NCBI RefSeq assembly: GCF_042453785.1
Contig: NC_091674.1
Coordinates: forward strand, 28,159,501-28,223,500
Source of the DNA: Malus domestica
Lineage: Eukaryota > Streptophyta > Magnoliopsida > Rosales > Rosaceae
DNA: 64,000 nucleotides
Direction: 5' to 3'
Position 1 is the first letter of the stretch. Each line of letters opens with the position of its first letter. A program made the translations under genes and the position numbers. Under the pieces are notes generated by a model that had not been told where the DNA came from, did not search any database, and saw nothing but the letters and a program-made list of their open reading frames with translations. Of the stretch, positions 35,599-47,196 are shown piece after piece.

Positions 35599-36144
35599 CT
35601 AGCAATCGGAGCATCTTTCAGACTGCGGCCTCGGTGTGTGGCGGTTGTTGGCGCCTGAACCCGGGTAGTCATGAAGCTCCACATCCATTCTTTCAGTGAT
35701 AGCTTGCTCTTTATAACTCTTCTCTGTGGTTACCTGTTTTGAAAAATGAAAATTAATTAATGGAAGGCTAGTAACTCAACACATATATATTTTCCTAGAA
35801 GTGCTTCTCGCGAGTTGTGTTACATGACACCTGTACTATGACTACATGTATATTAAGATCCTTAGAGGATCCTCGCGAGTTGTGAAGAACTATAATATCG
35901 AAAATATGGAGTAATACCAGTTTGTTACTTCCTGCAATTTGATGAAGTTGAGGTCCATGATTTAAGCTTCCAATTCCTGCATGTTGTAAAAAGCAAATGA
36001 GAACAATAAGGAAAAGAATAAGAAGAAGAAGATGCAGAAGCAGAAAGTTGTTAAAAGTTTACTTGTAGCTGGGATGGCATTCAAGAAGACAAGGTGAGAA
36101 AACCCTAGCAAGATCACAAGCACATGAAGGAGACTGCTTGCCAT
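35599..36144 (-). CDS. PSY-like tyrosine-sulfated peptide precursor
   Basis: Three small exons (36144-36063, 35976-35918, 35733-35599) join with GT-AG borders in phase to a 91-residue precursor. Residues 1-25 are a clear signal peptide (MASSLLHVLVILLGF...), followed by a variable region. A conserved-looking C-terminal segment, VELHDYPGSGANNRHTP, sits near residues 66-82. An Asp-Tyr pair followed by Pro/Gly and then AN-x-x-H-x-P is the pattern of PSY peptides, in which TPST sulfates the Tyr and the mature peptide signals through leucine-rich-repeat receptor kinases to control cell expansion and stress trade-offs. A short Cys-containing tail (SERCSDC) follows the motif. A TATA box (TATAAATT on the minus strand, 36192-36199) lies about 50 bases before the ATG. 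It was too short and too split to be found as one ORF. Assignment is by motif recognition. Confidence 0.75.
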
Positions 36145-36199
36145 TTTCTCTATGAAGTTGAATGTTAATTGTCTCAAAGCTATCACTACTCAATTTATA

Positions 36200-39197
36200 C
36201 AACTCAAAAAAGCTGCTTTTCGAGATCACCTTTTTTTGTGTTGCTGGGATTTGGCAAAAGTCAATAAGGTGAAAGAGAAGAGAAGTGTGAACCATAGAGG
36301 TGGAATTTACCCAAAAATGCAGTGAGATTGCGGGGAAATTGTTGAGTGGGGGAAATGATATTTAAGTAAATATGGTAGTGGAGGTGACACAAAGGATGAT
36401 TTTGTGGCAAAATTTGAGCTCAAGGCGTCATGCACTAAATTGTAGGTTAAGGTTTAGTGGGAGTCATCATCATTGGAGCACAAGGATATTCAATGAATTC
36501 GAAGAAGAAACTCACTAAAAAAGCAAATTGAATTGGAAGAAGAAACTCACTAAAAAAGCAAAGGCATATGGACTTAGACTTTTGGGATTCAATTTTAGTG
36601 GCATGTCAACTAAGGGGTAGGGAAAACAAACAACAACCACCAAATGTGATAGCATGTAGTTATGCATTACAATTATCACTTGTTTGAAAAAAAAAATTGT
36701 AGAAGATGATGACATGTTTACATGGAAGAAGTTAGTCAAATATGTAGAATTTTCGATTCCTAATTTTTCTGCGTTTACTGATGCATGGATATTAAAGTTA
36801 GTATGATAGATGATTTCACATGCGTTTATTAACATCGTGACATGTATGGACTCAAAAAAGTATATGACTCTTACATTAGGATTTGTAATTGAAAACTAAA
36901 AACACTATAAATTAGATTGATTAGGGCAGTAGCTGGTCTCATTTCCATTCCTTATCTTCCTTATTTTTTTACTTTTCCTATTCATGACCTCCTCTTGTTA
37001 CGATTCTTTTTTTTTTTTCCAAAAAGAAGACACAATGATCTGGTTGGATGATAAGTGCATAACATAATTACAGTTGGCTGGTAACACAATCAATTTAACC
37101 ATTCAACTTTGTTTTGACTTCAGTAGACATATTGGGATCAAGTTGTCATGCTTTTACTTTAAACTGTTTGACTTTATAAATCACCAATTAAGCTTCACAT
37201 TGCTCTGGTGTGTGTTTGGTGTGTCACTGCACTTACATGGTTCAAGTAGTCATTGACAATGAAACAAACAAGCTGGCTGATGTATTAGTGACGTAGAATA
37301 AATGGCTGAGTAGATTGAAGAGGAGATGGGCCGATAGAAGTTTAAAGGACGTAGTGTGAGTTTGTATATTTGGAGTCCGAGCTCTGATTAGGGCTATGAT
37401 ATCTTTCTGGAAAGAGAACAACGCAACGGTTCAAACACTCCGCTTCGTTGTGACATATGATACATTTTGGCTATGTGAAGCTATTTAGACTTCCATAATT
37501 ACATGTTAAATTCTGTAATAAAAATCGAACATTTTATTGTCGTCCAATTAATGTCGTTTTATTTTCATTTAATTTCCTAAGACCCCTTGAGTTACCGTAG
37601 GGTTCTGTGATCGGGTAATTTAAGATATTGGCCAACTCCTATTGTGATCATCTTTCAATCATTAATTAAACAAACCCTTTGGAACTCATCTCAAAACTGA
37701 TGGATTCTAGAAGTTTGTCCTTCAAGGAATTATGCTTGTAATTCTTTTAGCTTTATGTTGCGTCAATTAGCCAATTCCAGAAATTAATTAACAAAATCAA
37801 TTAACTAATTACAATGTGAAGCTAAAAGCCTAATTATCCGAAATGGGGCTGAAAAAGTAAAAAAGATAAAGCAAGAAAAAGCTAAAGGATCCTTTCAGAA
37901 TAATCACTCTACTTTCTGCTGCTTTTGCATGCTTCAATATTTATCATGCTACTTTTTGCTCGAACTTTAGTCAACCCTTTCAGATGGGATGCTGTCCGTT
38001 GATGATCCTTGCTTGATCTCACCCAATTTAGTCAATCCTTTCATACCATAAGGATCAATTTGTCACACAATTCACATTGAGCTCATGTGCTTTACAACTT
38101 ACATGAAACGTTCACGTAGATAGGCAAATTTTCTTTCGAAGTTTAGCGAGTTGAGAGAGATAGTCTGATATAATCGTTCAAGTATAGGTTACACGAACTC
38201 ATGATATGTAAGATTTCCTTCAAACGATGACTGATGACTAGTGAGTCTTCTCCATTTTACGTAGATAGGCAAGTTTTTCTTCCGAAGATGGGATGATCGA
38301 TGAGACTTTTGCATTTTGATTTTGGGTTTGGGACACCTTACACTATTTGGGAGGTCAAATGGACCTCACTCTGTGCCCGCTGGCAAAGTTTTCACTGGCC
38401 TTGAGACTTTACTCAAGGCCCATAAAATATGGGCCATATTACAATTACTTTCAACCTCATTGACACTGACAAAGCAACTTACTTTAATCATAATTAAGGG
38501 AAATTTCTTTCCAACTTTCATCCTAATCTCATCTTAATCAAGTTTATTTGTTTATCCTGTCCAAATCAAATGTCTGGCATAAGCCTCCTAATTGAAAAAC
38601 AAGATAGTAAAATCCTTAACCGCCCACTGGTCCAATCCGACATTAAACAAATCAACTTTAACTACCTAATTAGACTTGTTTAATTTTGATAAAAAAAAAA
38701 AAGACTTGTTTATCAATGTTTTAACATTTAAGATTTGACAACATATATATAATACAATCACTATCTTCACAAGCGGTTTTTCAATGTGTCGAGAACACGG
38801 TTTAATACACAAAGTGTAATAATGCTATTCGTTAGAAACTTGAAAAAAAAAACAAAATTAATCAACTGTAGTATAATACTTGGTATATCGAACCGAGTTT
38901 CAAACACACTAAAAAAATCTACTGATAAGTACGTGATTAAACTAATCAAATCCATTTGACCTTTTACACCGAAAGACCAAACCTTATGCTAGGAACTTTT
39001 TGTCCCTGCGTGTAGATTGTACTAAAGTCATATTTTTTTTTACTTTTATATTTCTTAATATTCCTCCACTGGGGATTTGGTGTCATCCTTTGAGAGCTTT
39101 GCTTACATACAAAATGGTGGATGGACTACGCGTGTCATGCACTAGGACACGTGTTGCTTATCTACGGGAGCTTGTAGAGAAACTTTGAAGGCTTTTC
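36200..39197. other. Long intergenic region
   Basis: AT-rich DNA without a supported gene. It contains a short tandem duplication of GGAAGAAGAAACTCACTAAA (36504-36561, two units) and a repeated GTAGATAGGCAA(A/G)TTTT motif (near 38116 and 38261). The last 9 bases, 39189-39197, form the left target duplication of a MITE. Confidence 0.5.
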
Positions 39198-39428
39198 GGG
39201 GAACATTGTTGCTCACCATCATAAATTATAAATTATAGTGTATGCTTACCGTACACCTAATCAATTGATACGTGTCATTTCATTTAGTTCTAATTAACTT
39301 TCATATTAAATGTTAGTTTTTCAATTTTGCAAAAAATTAAATAAGATTAAGTTAAATGACATGTGTCGATTGATTAGTTGTATAATAAACATACATCATA
39401 ATTTATGATGGTGAGCAAAAATGCTTCC
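39198..39428. mobile_element. Mutator-like MITE with long inverted repeats
   Basis: The left arm GTTGCTCACCATCATAAATT... is mirrored by ...AATTTATGATGGTGAGCAAA at the right. The imperfect inverted repeat extends about 70 bases inward (ACACCTAATCAATTGATACG and its counterpart). The 9-bp flanks AGGCTTTTC (39189-39197) and AAGCTTTTC (39429-39437) differ at one base and fit a Mutator-type target duplication. Length is 231 bp, with no coding capacity. Confidence 0.75.
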
Positions 39429-39437
39429 AAGCTTTTC

Positions 39438-41749
39438 AACTTTGAGCTTTTTGGGTGGACCCCATTGAATTGTTTCTACAGCTGATGTGGCAACAAACTT
39501 TGTCCTGATCTGAAATTAAACATTTACAATTCATTTGAAAGTATTATTAAAATAAATGCAAACGTTTATAAAATAATATTTTTGAATTCCAAAAGTATTT
39601 AAAGTGTTTTCTACAATAATCAGTTATGTTATTTTTCCAAAAAGCACATTAAGTGTATTTCAAGGATTTATTTACATTTTTATAAATGATCGGTTCTAAA
39701 AATATTTTAATAAAAAACGATTTCAGTTATTTATAATATGAGTATTGTAACACGTGATACATGGTAAATAGAGTTGTATCAATCTATTTCGTAAATGAGA
39801 GTCATGCAACCAAAATTCAAACATACGGCCAATGCTATGGAATTGAATTTTATTTTATTTCTCTTACATTACGTACATTGTGGACCTACATACGAGTCAG
39901 TATAAGTAATTGTCTCAAACTTCATTAATGGCTATTTTTAGTAGCGGAATCAAGAATTTTCAAATAATAGAGTTATGGTTTTTACAATAGAAAACTTCAT
40001 TGAACCATTTCATCGAGCACTAATAGAAACTTGTCAATTCTTGACAACATTTTCTGAAGGCTTATTATGCCAACAACTACTATTGTCTGTAAAGGCTTGT
40101 CAATGGTAACTAACTATAAAAAATTATGGAGTAATTATGAAAACTGTCAAGCATTTCATCTAATATTTGGTGTGCACAATATAGTTGCACACAAGAAGAG
40201 AGAAATAGAAGATCGTGCTAGTTTGAAACTAATACAATAATTTAGATGATGTAGAGTTTTGAATGCAAAACACATGGTTAAAACTAACACTCTATTCACT
40301 AAGATATTAGGTCACATATGATCTTCAATTTTTTTTTATCCACATGTAATCTTCAATTGGTTTCAAATTGCTCAAACATGTAGTAGACATGAAGTACTAG
40401 GAATGAACGTTTGTATTTTACAATGCTTCTCCTCTTATTAAATGATGTGGCCACTAGTGTCTCATATACTTGTACACAAGTGAATTGGTTTGTGGGGTTA
40501 CTAAAAATAAAAATGGTAATGGTAGGTAGGCTAAAATTTTCAATTAAGTGTACAAATTAAATGATATGTCAACAATACAAAATAAGCATGATTCAATACT
40601 TAAGTAATAATTTAATCATTAACAACCACACCTTGTAGTTCACAAAATTTAGTTTATATATCTGATCTCCTTAGCATTACTAAAAGAAAAATTTCATACC
40701 AAAACTAAAATATCCCAAATGCATACTCATAAATACAACCATGTCCAATAATCATGTAACATGTAGCTAGGTGCAACCAAACTTTTTTTTTTTTTTTTCA
40801 ATTTTTTTGTTTCTAAAAAGAATTTGAAAATTTCTTGTGATTTGGCATTTGCTATTCACTTATTGAGGGCATGGGGCATTTTAGATATCGACCCGAGGTT
40901 GAAAATCGCGTTTCGTGTGATCTAATTTGAGGTGATAATGAATTTGTTATACTTCGATGTATGTATAGCACAAGAAGAATAAACTATTCGGATGATGTAT
41001 TCAATTGAAAAATTGAGAGATTTTAATAGATATATAAACCCATAGAATTTTATGGAATATAATTGATTTGTAGAGATTTTATGTAAAATTTTGATTAAAT
41101 TCCCTCGAAATCTATGAGAAGATGTGAGATTTATGGATACTTAAAATATACTACGAAATCTCCTAAATTCCCTCGAGTTCCTCAATTTTTTCAAATTCTT
41201 TAAAATCAATTTCTAATTGAATACACCCAGATAAACTTCTTTAAAATCATAATTGAATATTCTCGAATTTAAAAGGATTTTAATTTACCATCTTAAAATC
41301 CTGATTGAATACAATTTGAATTTCAGAGATCACTTAAAATTCTAATTAAATACCCCTATATTTATAAAAGAATTAAAATCTCTCAAATACAACTAAAAAT
41401 CCATCAATAAATTCAACGTTAAAAATGTGAAAAATACTGGCACATACCAAAAAAATCCAGAAAACAAGAATTAGATACATGTAGCACAGAAATTCCATGC
41501 ATCAGAGAGAGTGAGAATCCAAAAGAAAATTGACAAGGAAAATCTTGAGGCCACAAGAACATGTGGCTGAGAATCAAACCACATATGCTGACGTGGCACC
41601 ACTTCCAACTATTTTTAAACGGATCAAAATCGTAGACGAGGTTTTACCACGCCCAATGCCACCACCACTCTCTCCCCCAGAAGAAAAGAAAAGGAAAACA
41701 CCACCTCCAACGCTCGCGCCTCTTTTTCCACTGTTTGGCTGCCGAGAAA
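39438..41749. other. Intergenic region and CDF promoter side
   Basis: Mostly AT-rich. 40940-41400 is a patch of degenerate repeats built around ATTGAATAC and AAAATC(C/T)(T/C)AATTGAATA, probably worn MITE copies. Nearer the CDF gene there is an ACGT-core site, GCTGACGTGGCA (41587-41598). The leader before the ATG is C-rich. Confidence 0.45.
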
Positions 41750-44460
41750 ATGCTCGAAACTAAGGACCCCGCGATCAAGCTCTTCGGGAAGAAGATTTCC
41801 CTCCCCGCCGACATCGAGGACCTGGGTTTTGCTCGCCCTGTGGAGAAAGAAGTGGAAGTAGAATTGGAAGAGGAGTGCGAAGAGGAGGAAGAAGATGCAG
41901 AGACTGAGCAGGTAACAGTTTGTAACTGAGAGAGAAAGTTCTTGTTTAAATTGTTTGTTTGGATTCGACCCTTTTGTTAAATGGCAGGGAGCTTTGATGG
42001 GTCGAGCTCCTTTTTTTTATTCGTTTTCATTTTTCTTCTTTTTTTGTTTGATTTTTTTTTAATCCTGTTTAATTAACTTTTAAAGTCTAGAAGATGAAAG
42101 AATCAGGGAAAGGAAATGGAAATTCTGATCCTTTTTTGGCCATCTGAGAATTGGAATGGAAAATTTGTTGCCTTTTGATTGTTTGATTCAATTTTGTTAT
42201 GAATGAAAGATTTTCAATCAATGAATTTCGATCCAGCTTTTGGAAAAAGTATAAAATTGATTCATGTTGTTACTTCGATGTTTAATTGTTTTGGTTAGTT
42301 AAGTTCAATTTACATATGCCACTAGCTAATTAGATTTTTTTTAAAAGTGATTGCAGATTAAAAACTGTGAAACTGTTTGTGCTTCTTGATTTTTTTCCTA
42401 ATTAGGCAGCCAGGTTTTCAGCTGTGAGATTTAAAATTTCTTTTATGAATAAAAACAACAAAAAAACTTTATCTCACTAAGTGAGATAGGCCCGTTGAAT
42501 TCTAAACCGCGCTCGATTTTGCGCTCTAAGTACTCCATGTCTTCTTCGAGTCGCTATCCAAGTTTTCCAAAGTTTTTCTGTCTTTTTTGCCCTGAGCCTG
42601 TCTCATAATCGCATCATTTAACCAAACTTCTGTAGATCTTCGGTTCATGTGTCTAAACCATCTTAATTGATTTTTTCTTTTTTTTCTTCAATTGCAGCTG
42701 CTCTTACTTTATATCGATTATCCTCGTTCTTAGTCTTATCCTTTCTCGTGTGCCACAAATTCAACGAAGCATTTTTATCTCCGCACATTTTTTTACACGT
42801 GTTGATGCTTAACCGTCCAACCTTCTGTGTATAAAGTATTGCTGGCCTTGTTGCCTTCGTATAATTTTTTTTTATCAATATGAAAGGAATATTGGAAGGT
42901 TTGTCTATTGATTTTCTGAACTGTTGTTTTCATTAATTTTCTGGACTTCTTGGATTTATGTAACAGAGTAATTTGGATTCTCCAATTTGTAGAAGTTTCA
43001 GTAGATTTGATTGTGTGAGTGAAACTATAGTACAACCAAACTTGCAACAAAAAGGATAAAAAGGCAAAAGATGATCACTTTTCTGTTGAAAAAAGAAGAA
43101 AGCTCCTTGTAAACACATAAATTTAGAGTACTCATTTCTTGTAGGTCAAATTGATCGATTCCATTTTGTTTCAAGTTTATTTTGCGATACTTGTTCCTAA
43201 AGCGTATTTTTAAAATTTCAGGATTCGCCGTCACAAAAATCGACTGAGAGCATAGAACAAGATGATGGTTCTCAACCAAAATCTGAAGACCCTACAAATC
43301 TGGAAACATTACCAGGTTCTGATGTGAACCCGAAGACACCCTCTATAGATGAAGAAAGTGCACAAACAAAAACTGCTCAGACGGAGAAAGAACAGAGTAC
43401 TGAAAACTCGGAAGAGAAAACCCTGAAGAAGCCTGACAAGATACTTCCATGCCCCCGCTGCAATAGCATGGACACTAAATTTTGTTACTACAACAATTAC
43501 AACGTGAATCAACCACGCCATTTCTGTAAAGCCTGTCAAAGATACTGGACAGCAGGCGGTACCATGAGGAATGTGCCTGTGGGAGCTGGACGTCGCAAAA
43601 ACAAGAACTCTGCCTCACACTATCGCCACATGACCATTAGCGAGGCTCTTGAAGCAGCTCGGATTGATGCTCCAAATGGAGTTCACCACCCTGCATTAAA
43701 AAGCAATGGTAGAGTCCTCAGCTTCGGAGTGGATGCACCTATTTGTGATTCTATGGCTTCTTCTCTAAATCCTGCAGATAAAAAGGTTCCAAATGGTACT
43801 CGAAATGGTTTACATAAAAGCGAAGAACAGGTATTTCCATCTCCTTGCAAAGCTAGGGACAATGGCGATGATAGCTCCAGTGCATCTTCTGTAAATGTTT
43901 CAAAACCACATGTGCAGAATGTCAATGGCTTCTCTTCGCAAATTCCTTGTCTTCCCGGTGTTCCCTGGCCTTATCCATGGAATGCAGCAGTTCCCCCACC
44001 GCCTTTTTGTCCTCCAGGATTTCCTCTATCATTTTGTCCTGCACCTTATTGGAACTGTGGTGTGCCCGGCACTTGGAACGTTCCTTGGTTTGGTCCACAA
44101 CCCGCTTCTCCAAACCAAAAGTCTCCCCGCTCTGGTTCAAATTCTCCAACATTGGGGAAGCACTCAAGGGACGAAGACGTTCTAAAACCAGAAATTTTGG
44201 AGAAAGAAGAGCCATCAAGACAGAAAAATGGATGTGTTTTGGTTCCAAAAACATTAAGGATTGATGATCCGAGGGAAGCTGCAAAGAGTTCAATATGGGC
44301 AACGCTCGGAATCAAGAACGATTCCATCAGTGGCGGAGGGTTGTTTAAGGCTTTCCAGTCAAAGAGTGACAAAAAGAAAACCGTTTCTGAATCCTCTCCC
44401 GCTTTGCGAGCAAATCCAGCTGCGTTGTCTAGATCCCTCAACTTTCATGAGAGCTCATGA
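41750..44460 (+). CDS. CDF: Cycling Dof factor (CDF) transcription factor
   Basis: Two exons, 41750-41911 and 43222-44460, join in phase 0 at GAGCAG|GTAACA and TTTCAG|GATTCG, giving 466 residues. CDFs are nuclear Dof repressors of CONSTANS and FT that are removed by FKF1-GIGANTEA in light, setting photoperiodic and stress responses. N-terminal AIKLFGKKI is the conserved group-D motif used for TOPLESS-type corepression. The Dof finger has Cys131, Cys134, Cys156 and Cys159 and keeps [16 protein letters not shown] and [21 protein letters not shown]. The Pro/Trp-rich block [12 protein letters not shown]...[14 protein letters not shown] and the C-terminal [20 protein letters not shown] are the two other group-D motifs, the last linked to FKF1/GI binding. 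An acidic Glu tract ends exon 1. The ATG at 41750 is the first Met in frame. Subtype (CDF1/2/3) was not resolved. Confidence 0.95.
42465..42875 (-). mobile_element. LINE (non-LTR retrotransposon) 3'-end relic in the CDF intron
   Basis: Minus-strand translation gives [21 protein letters not shown] and, further on in another frame, [13 protein letters not shown]. Both are recognisable from the C-terminal part of plant LINE reverse-transcriptase proteins (HTRKDKIRNEDIR... and RWFGHMKRRPTDAP). The element 3' end, with a TGAGATAAAGTTTTTTTGTT-type tail, lies near 42465. It is short, with several frameshifts and stops, antisense to CDF, and 350 bases from the intron acceptor. Confidence 0.7.
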
Positions 44461-45940
44461 AGTAGCTAGCTAGTCAAGTAGCCACGAGTTTTGGCAGAAC
44501 CCCATCCAGCTAAAGGCCATTTTAGTTGAGCCGGTCGAATCCGGGATGCGGAATCAGAGGGGCTGTCTCTACTCTCTAGGGTTCCTCAGTATGATAGGGG
44601 AACTAATGTAGGATAAAGCTCTAGTGGCAACTATTTTTGCCTCCTTGTAATGCACAGGATAAAGCTCTGATGTACTTAGTTTTCCTGAGTTCGTGTTCAT
44701 GTACATGTCTATATCTCTATATATGTGAAATTCAAAGATCTTTTTGTTCTCTTTTTTCTATCATTCTCCTTCATCTAAAGTTCTAAACTGCATAAACAAG
44801 TATCTTCTCTATAAAACCAAGAAAAAACATTCATGAGATCCAATCCGAGTATCTTTTCTTGTGGGCCAAGGACCTGCAATTGGGACGCTATTGTAGCAAT
44901 AATTCAACTGATCAAGTAGTGTAGCGTTTAACTTTTATAGGTAATACTGGTTAATTAGTTCGAGATACCGTCACAATGACGTTTTCGTTAACAGTTAAGT
45001 TGTTTGCAACATTCATATCTTACCAGCCACTCTTGTGGGGCTAAAATGGAGATGGCGACTGTAAAGGTCGTACCCAGTGCACAAGGTTCCCGTTTTACGC
45101 AGGGTCTGGGAGAGGTGAATGTCGGCTAGCCTTACCCCAAAATGGAGATGGCGACAAACCAACAAAATTGTTCTTTATTCCTAACAAGGGCCAAATTGCC
45201 TTTCCCTTTCACCACCAAAGGATATGAACAACTTGCACAAAAGTTTGGTTGCAGACTATCCGATATTATCCTACTCTCCTTTTTCTCATTGTTTTCTTCT
45301 CATTTTTAGTAATTACGCTTACAAAACAAGTAAGTTCAAGCCTAAGAAAGAATAAACCAACACAACTGGTGTTTTTTTTCTTTTGGGTTCAACCAATTTT
45401 AGTAAAAATGTTTTTGGTACCAATCTTTAACACAAATGAAAATGAATCTTGGAAAAATACTTCAAAACCAGCCCACAATTGTTGAAGCCATAAATTGCCA
45501 ACCTACATGAGAAGAAAATTTTGAAACTATGGTACGCTATGGTATTGTATCAAAGAAACTATGGATGCCCTATTAACGACTACTCGTTAAAACGAATCAT
45601 TTCAGACAGATGCCCTATTAATTTGAGCCATAAAAAGTGCACTAATTAAAACCAAACTTATCCCCCTCTAACTAGCCCGTGACAGAAACTTGGAATGTTT
45701 CTCCTTTGATAAGAAACTATGGATATTAGGATTACTTGGTGAAATACATCTTTACCTAATTTTCTTTGCAAAGCACATGGTTTGACGCATCAACATCAGT
45801 GATGTATGTGTGTCTCAAATCAATCACCAATTTAAAACACAGATATTTTGGTGCAACAGGCAAATGCAGGCCACATTTTTTTGTAAATATGAGTTATTAA
45901 ATGGGACCCTAATTCCACACATAATGCCATGAATCATTTG

Positions 45941-45942
<2 letters not shown>
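44461..45942. other. CDF 3' flank with an Au-type SINE fragment at about 45045-45140
   Basis: 44461-44770 is a likely 3' UTR. 45060-45135 carries GGTCGTACCCAGTGCACAAG and GGGTCTGGGAGAGGTGAATG. I recognise this pairing from a widespread plant SINE family (Au-type); the family name is from memory. A second, shorter copy is at 63707-63738. The rest is unremarkable. Confidence 0.45.

Positions 45943-45988
<46 letters not shown>
45943..45988. repeat. (CT)n microsatellite
   Basis: An uninterrupted run of about 23 CT units. Confidence 0.97.
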
Positions 45989-45991
<3 letters not shown>

Positions 45992-46845
45992 TGAAAATCA
46001 ACTTACACAAAATAAGTTCACCGATATGCATCATCTTGATCCAATAATCTAGTAATATGCAGAGTAAAATTTAAACATAATATTGTGTTATTGAATCAAA
46101 ATGTTATAACAACGATGAACTTATCCTCTCTCGCTTTCGCTTTTTCTGTTTGTTTCTTCCTTTTCTTGCTCTTTTCCTTCATCTTATACGAAAGCAATTG
46201 CCCCTCTATTCTCATCCACATACCTAATTTTAAAGCTTTGTGTGGGAGACCAAAGAAGATAAAAATGACATATTGTGCTCAAAATTCTAGTGGCAAATTT
46301 GGTGGTCTTGCTAAATGGTGTGTTTCCAATTATGAAGAATTGAGCCTTCTTTCTAGCTAACAACCCTAAAAGGTCTCTCTGTAGAGAAATGAAAAGGGAG
46401 GAGAAAGGGTTTGGTTAAGTCATGTCATGTCATTTTTCTGCTTCAACAGACTAACATGGAGCTCTCCCATTTTTCTCAAAAACCTACATTTTACAAGGGA
46501 AAGAACAAAAAGAAAGAAAAGGCAACAAAAAGGGCAAACGAACCTAAACACACCGAGCAGAAACGGAAGCATGACTGGCTGGGGCGTCCTACAACTTCCA
46601 ACCCACCTAGATTCGAAAATATCTCCCCTAGTTTGAGTATTATAAAACGATTAGAAAGAGCGTTCCCTATCTTAAAGATTTATCAAATAAAGAAAAGTAA
46701 AAATAAAAGAATACAAGTGGAAGACGAAGACTAAACCTGCAAAGAGAAAAACAAAGAAACATTGATCCCCTAGTTACCAAAAACAAATAAATCTAGTCTA
46801 ATCCCATCACTAATCCTCTCACCTAGAAGGTTCACACCCCTTGAT
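45989..46845. other. Intergenic
   Basis: No supported gene. One open frame (from a Met at 46115 to 46360) has a hydrophobic N-terminus and a few cysteines, but it has no recognised family or promoter and is not called. Confidence 0.4.
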
Positions 46846-47196
46846 TAATATAAGAACAAAGCTTGGCTACCTGAAAAAAAACAGGAGCTCCTACTCTCAC
46901 TCAATAACAACTTGACAAGTGTGTGTTATTAGTTCAAGTTTTATTTTTTGCAATTTTGTAGACACTTGTTAAGTTATTATTGGATGAGAGAATGAGCTCC
47001 TACTTTTTTTTAAGGAAAATGAATTGAAAACTTTGAGTTTTAATGATAAAGAAAAAATAAATGGTAAAATGAATAGTAGTATGATTGGCTTTTTAGTGTA
47101 AAAATATGATTTTTCGTTAAAGTAAACAGTACCGGAAATTTTTCGTTAAAGTTCTATTTTTTTTAAGCAGCCAAGTTTTGTTCTTAATATAATATG
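46846..47196. mobile_element. Nested MITEs within an outer inverted repeat
   Basis: The outer arms, TATAAGAACAAAGCTTGGCT near 46851 and AGCCAAGTTTTGTTCTTAATA near 47169, are inverted copies. Inside are two smaller units. At about 46882-47010 there is a MITE with roughly 40-bp arms (AGGAGCTCCTACTCTCACTC at the left; its inverted counterpart ends GAGCTCCTA at the right). At about 47012-47155 there is a unit with AACTTTGAGTTTTAATGATA and AACAGTACCGGAAATTTTTC, a sequence type I recall as very frequent in apple and pear. Target duplications were not resolved. Confidence 0.6.

Noticed and set aside
36515-36835. Minus-strand open frame of 106 codons
   Set aside because: It is low-complexity, Phe- and Leu-rich, derived from A-rich DNA, with no homology signal.
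46115-46360. Possible small secreted protein (hydrophobic N-terminus, few Cys)
   Set aside because: No splice, promoter or family support; a hydrophobic run is easily produced by the local CT-rich sequence.
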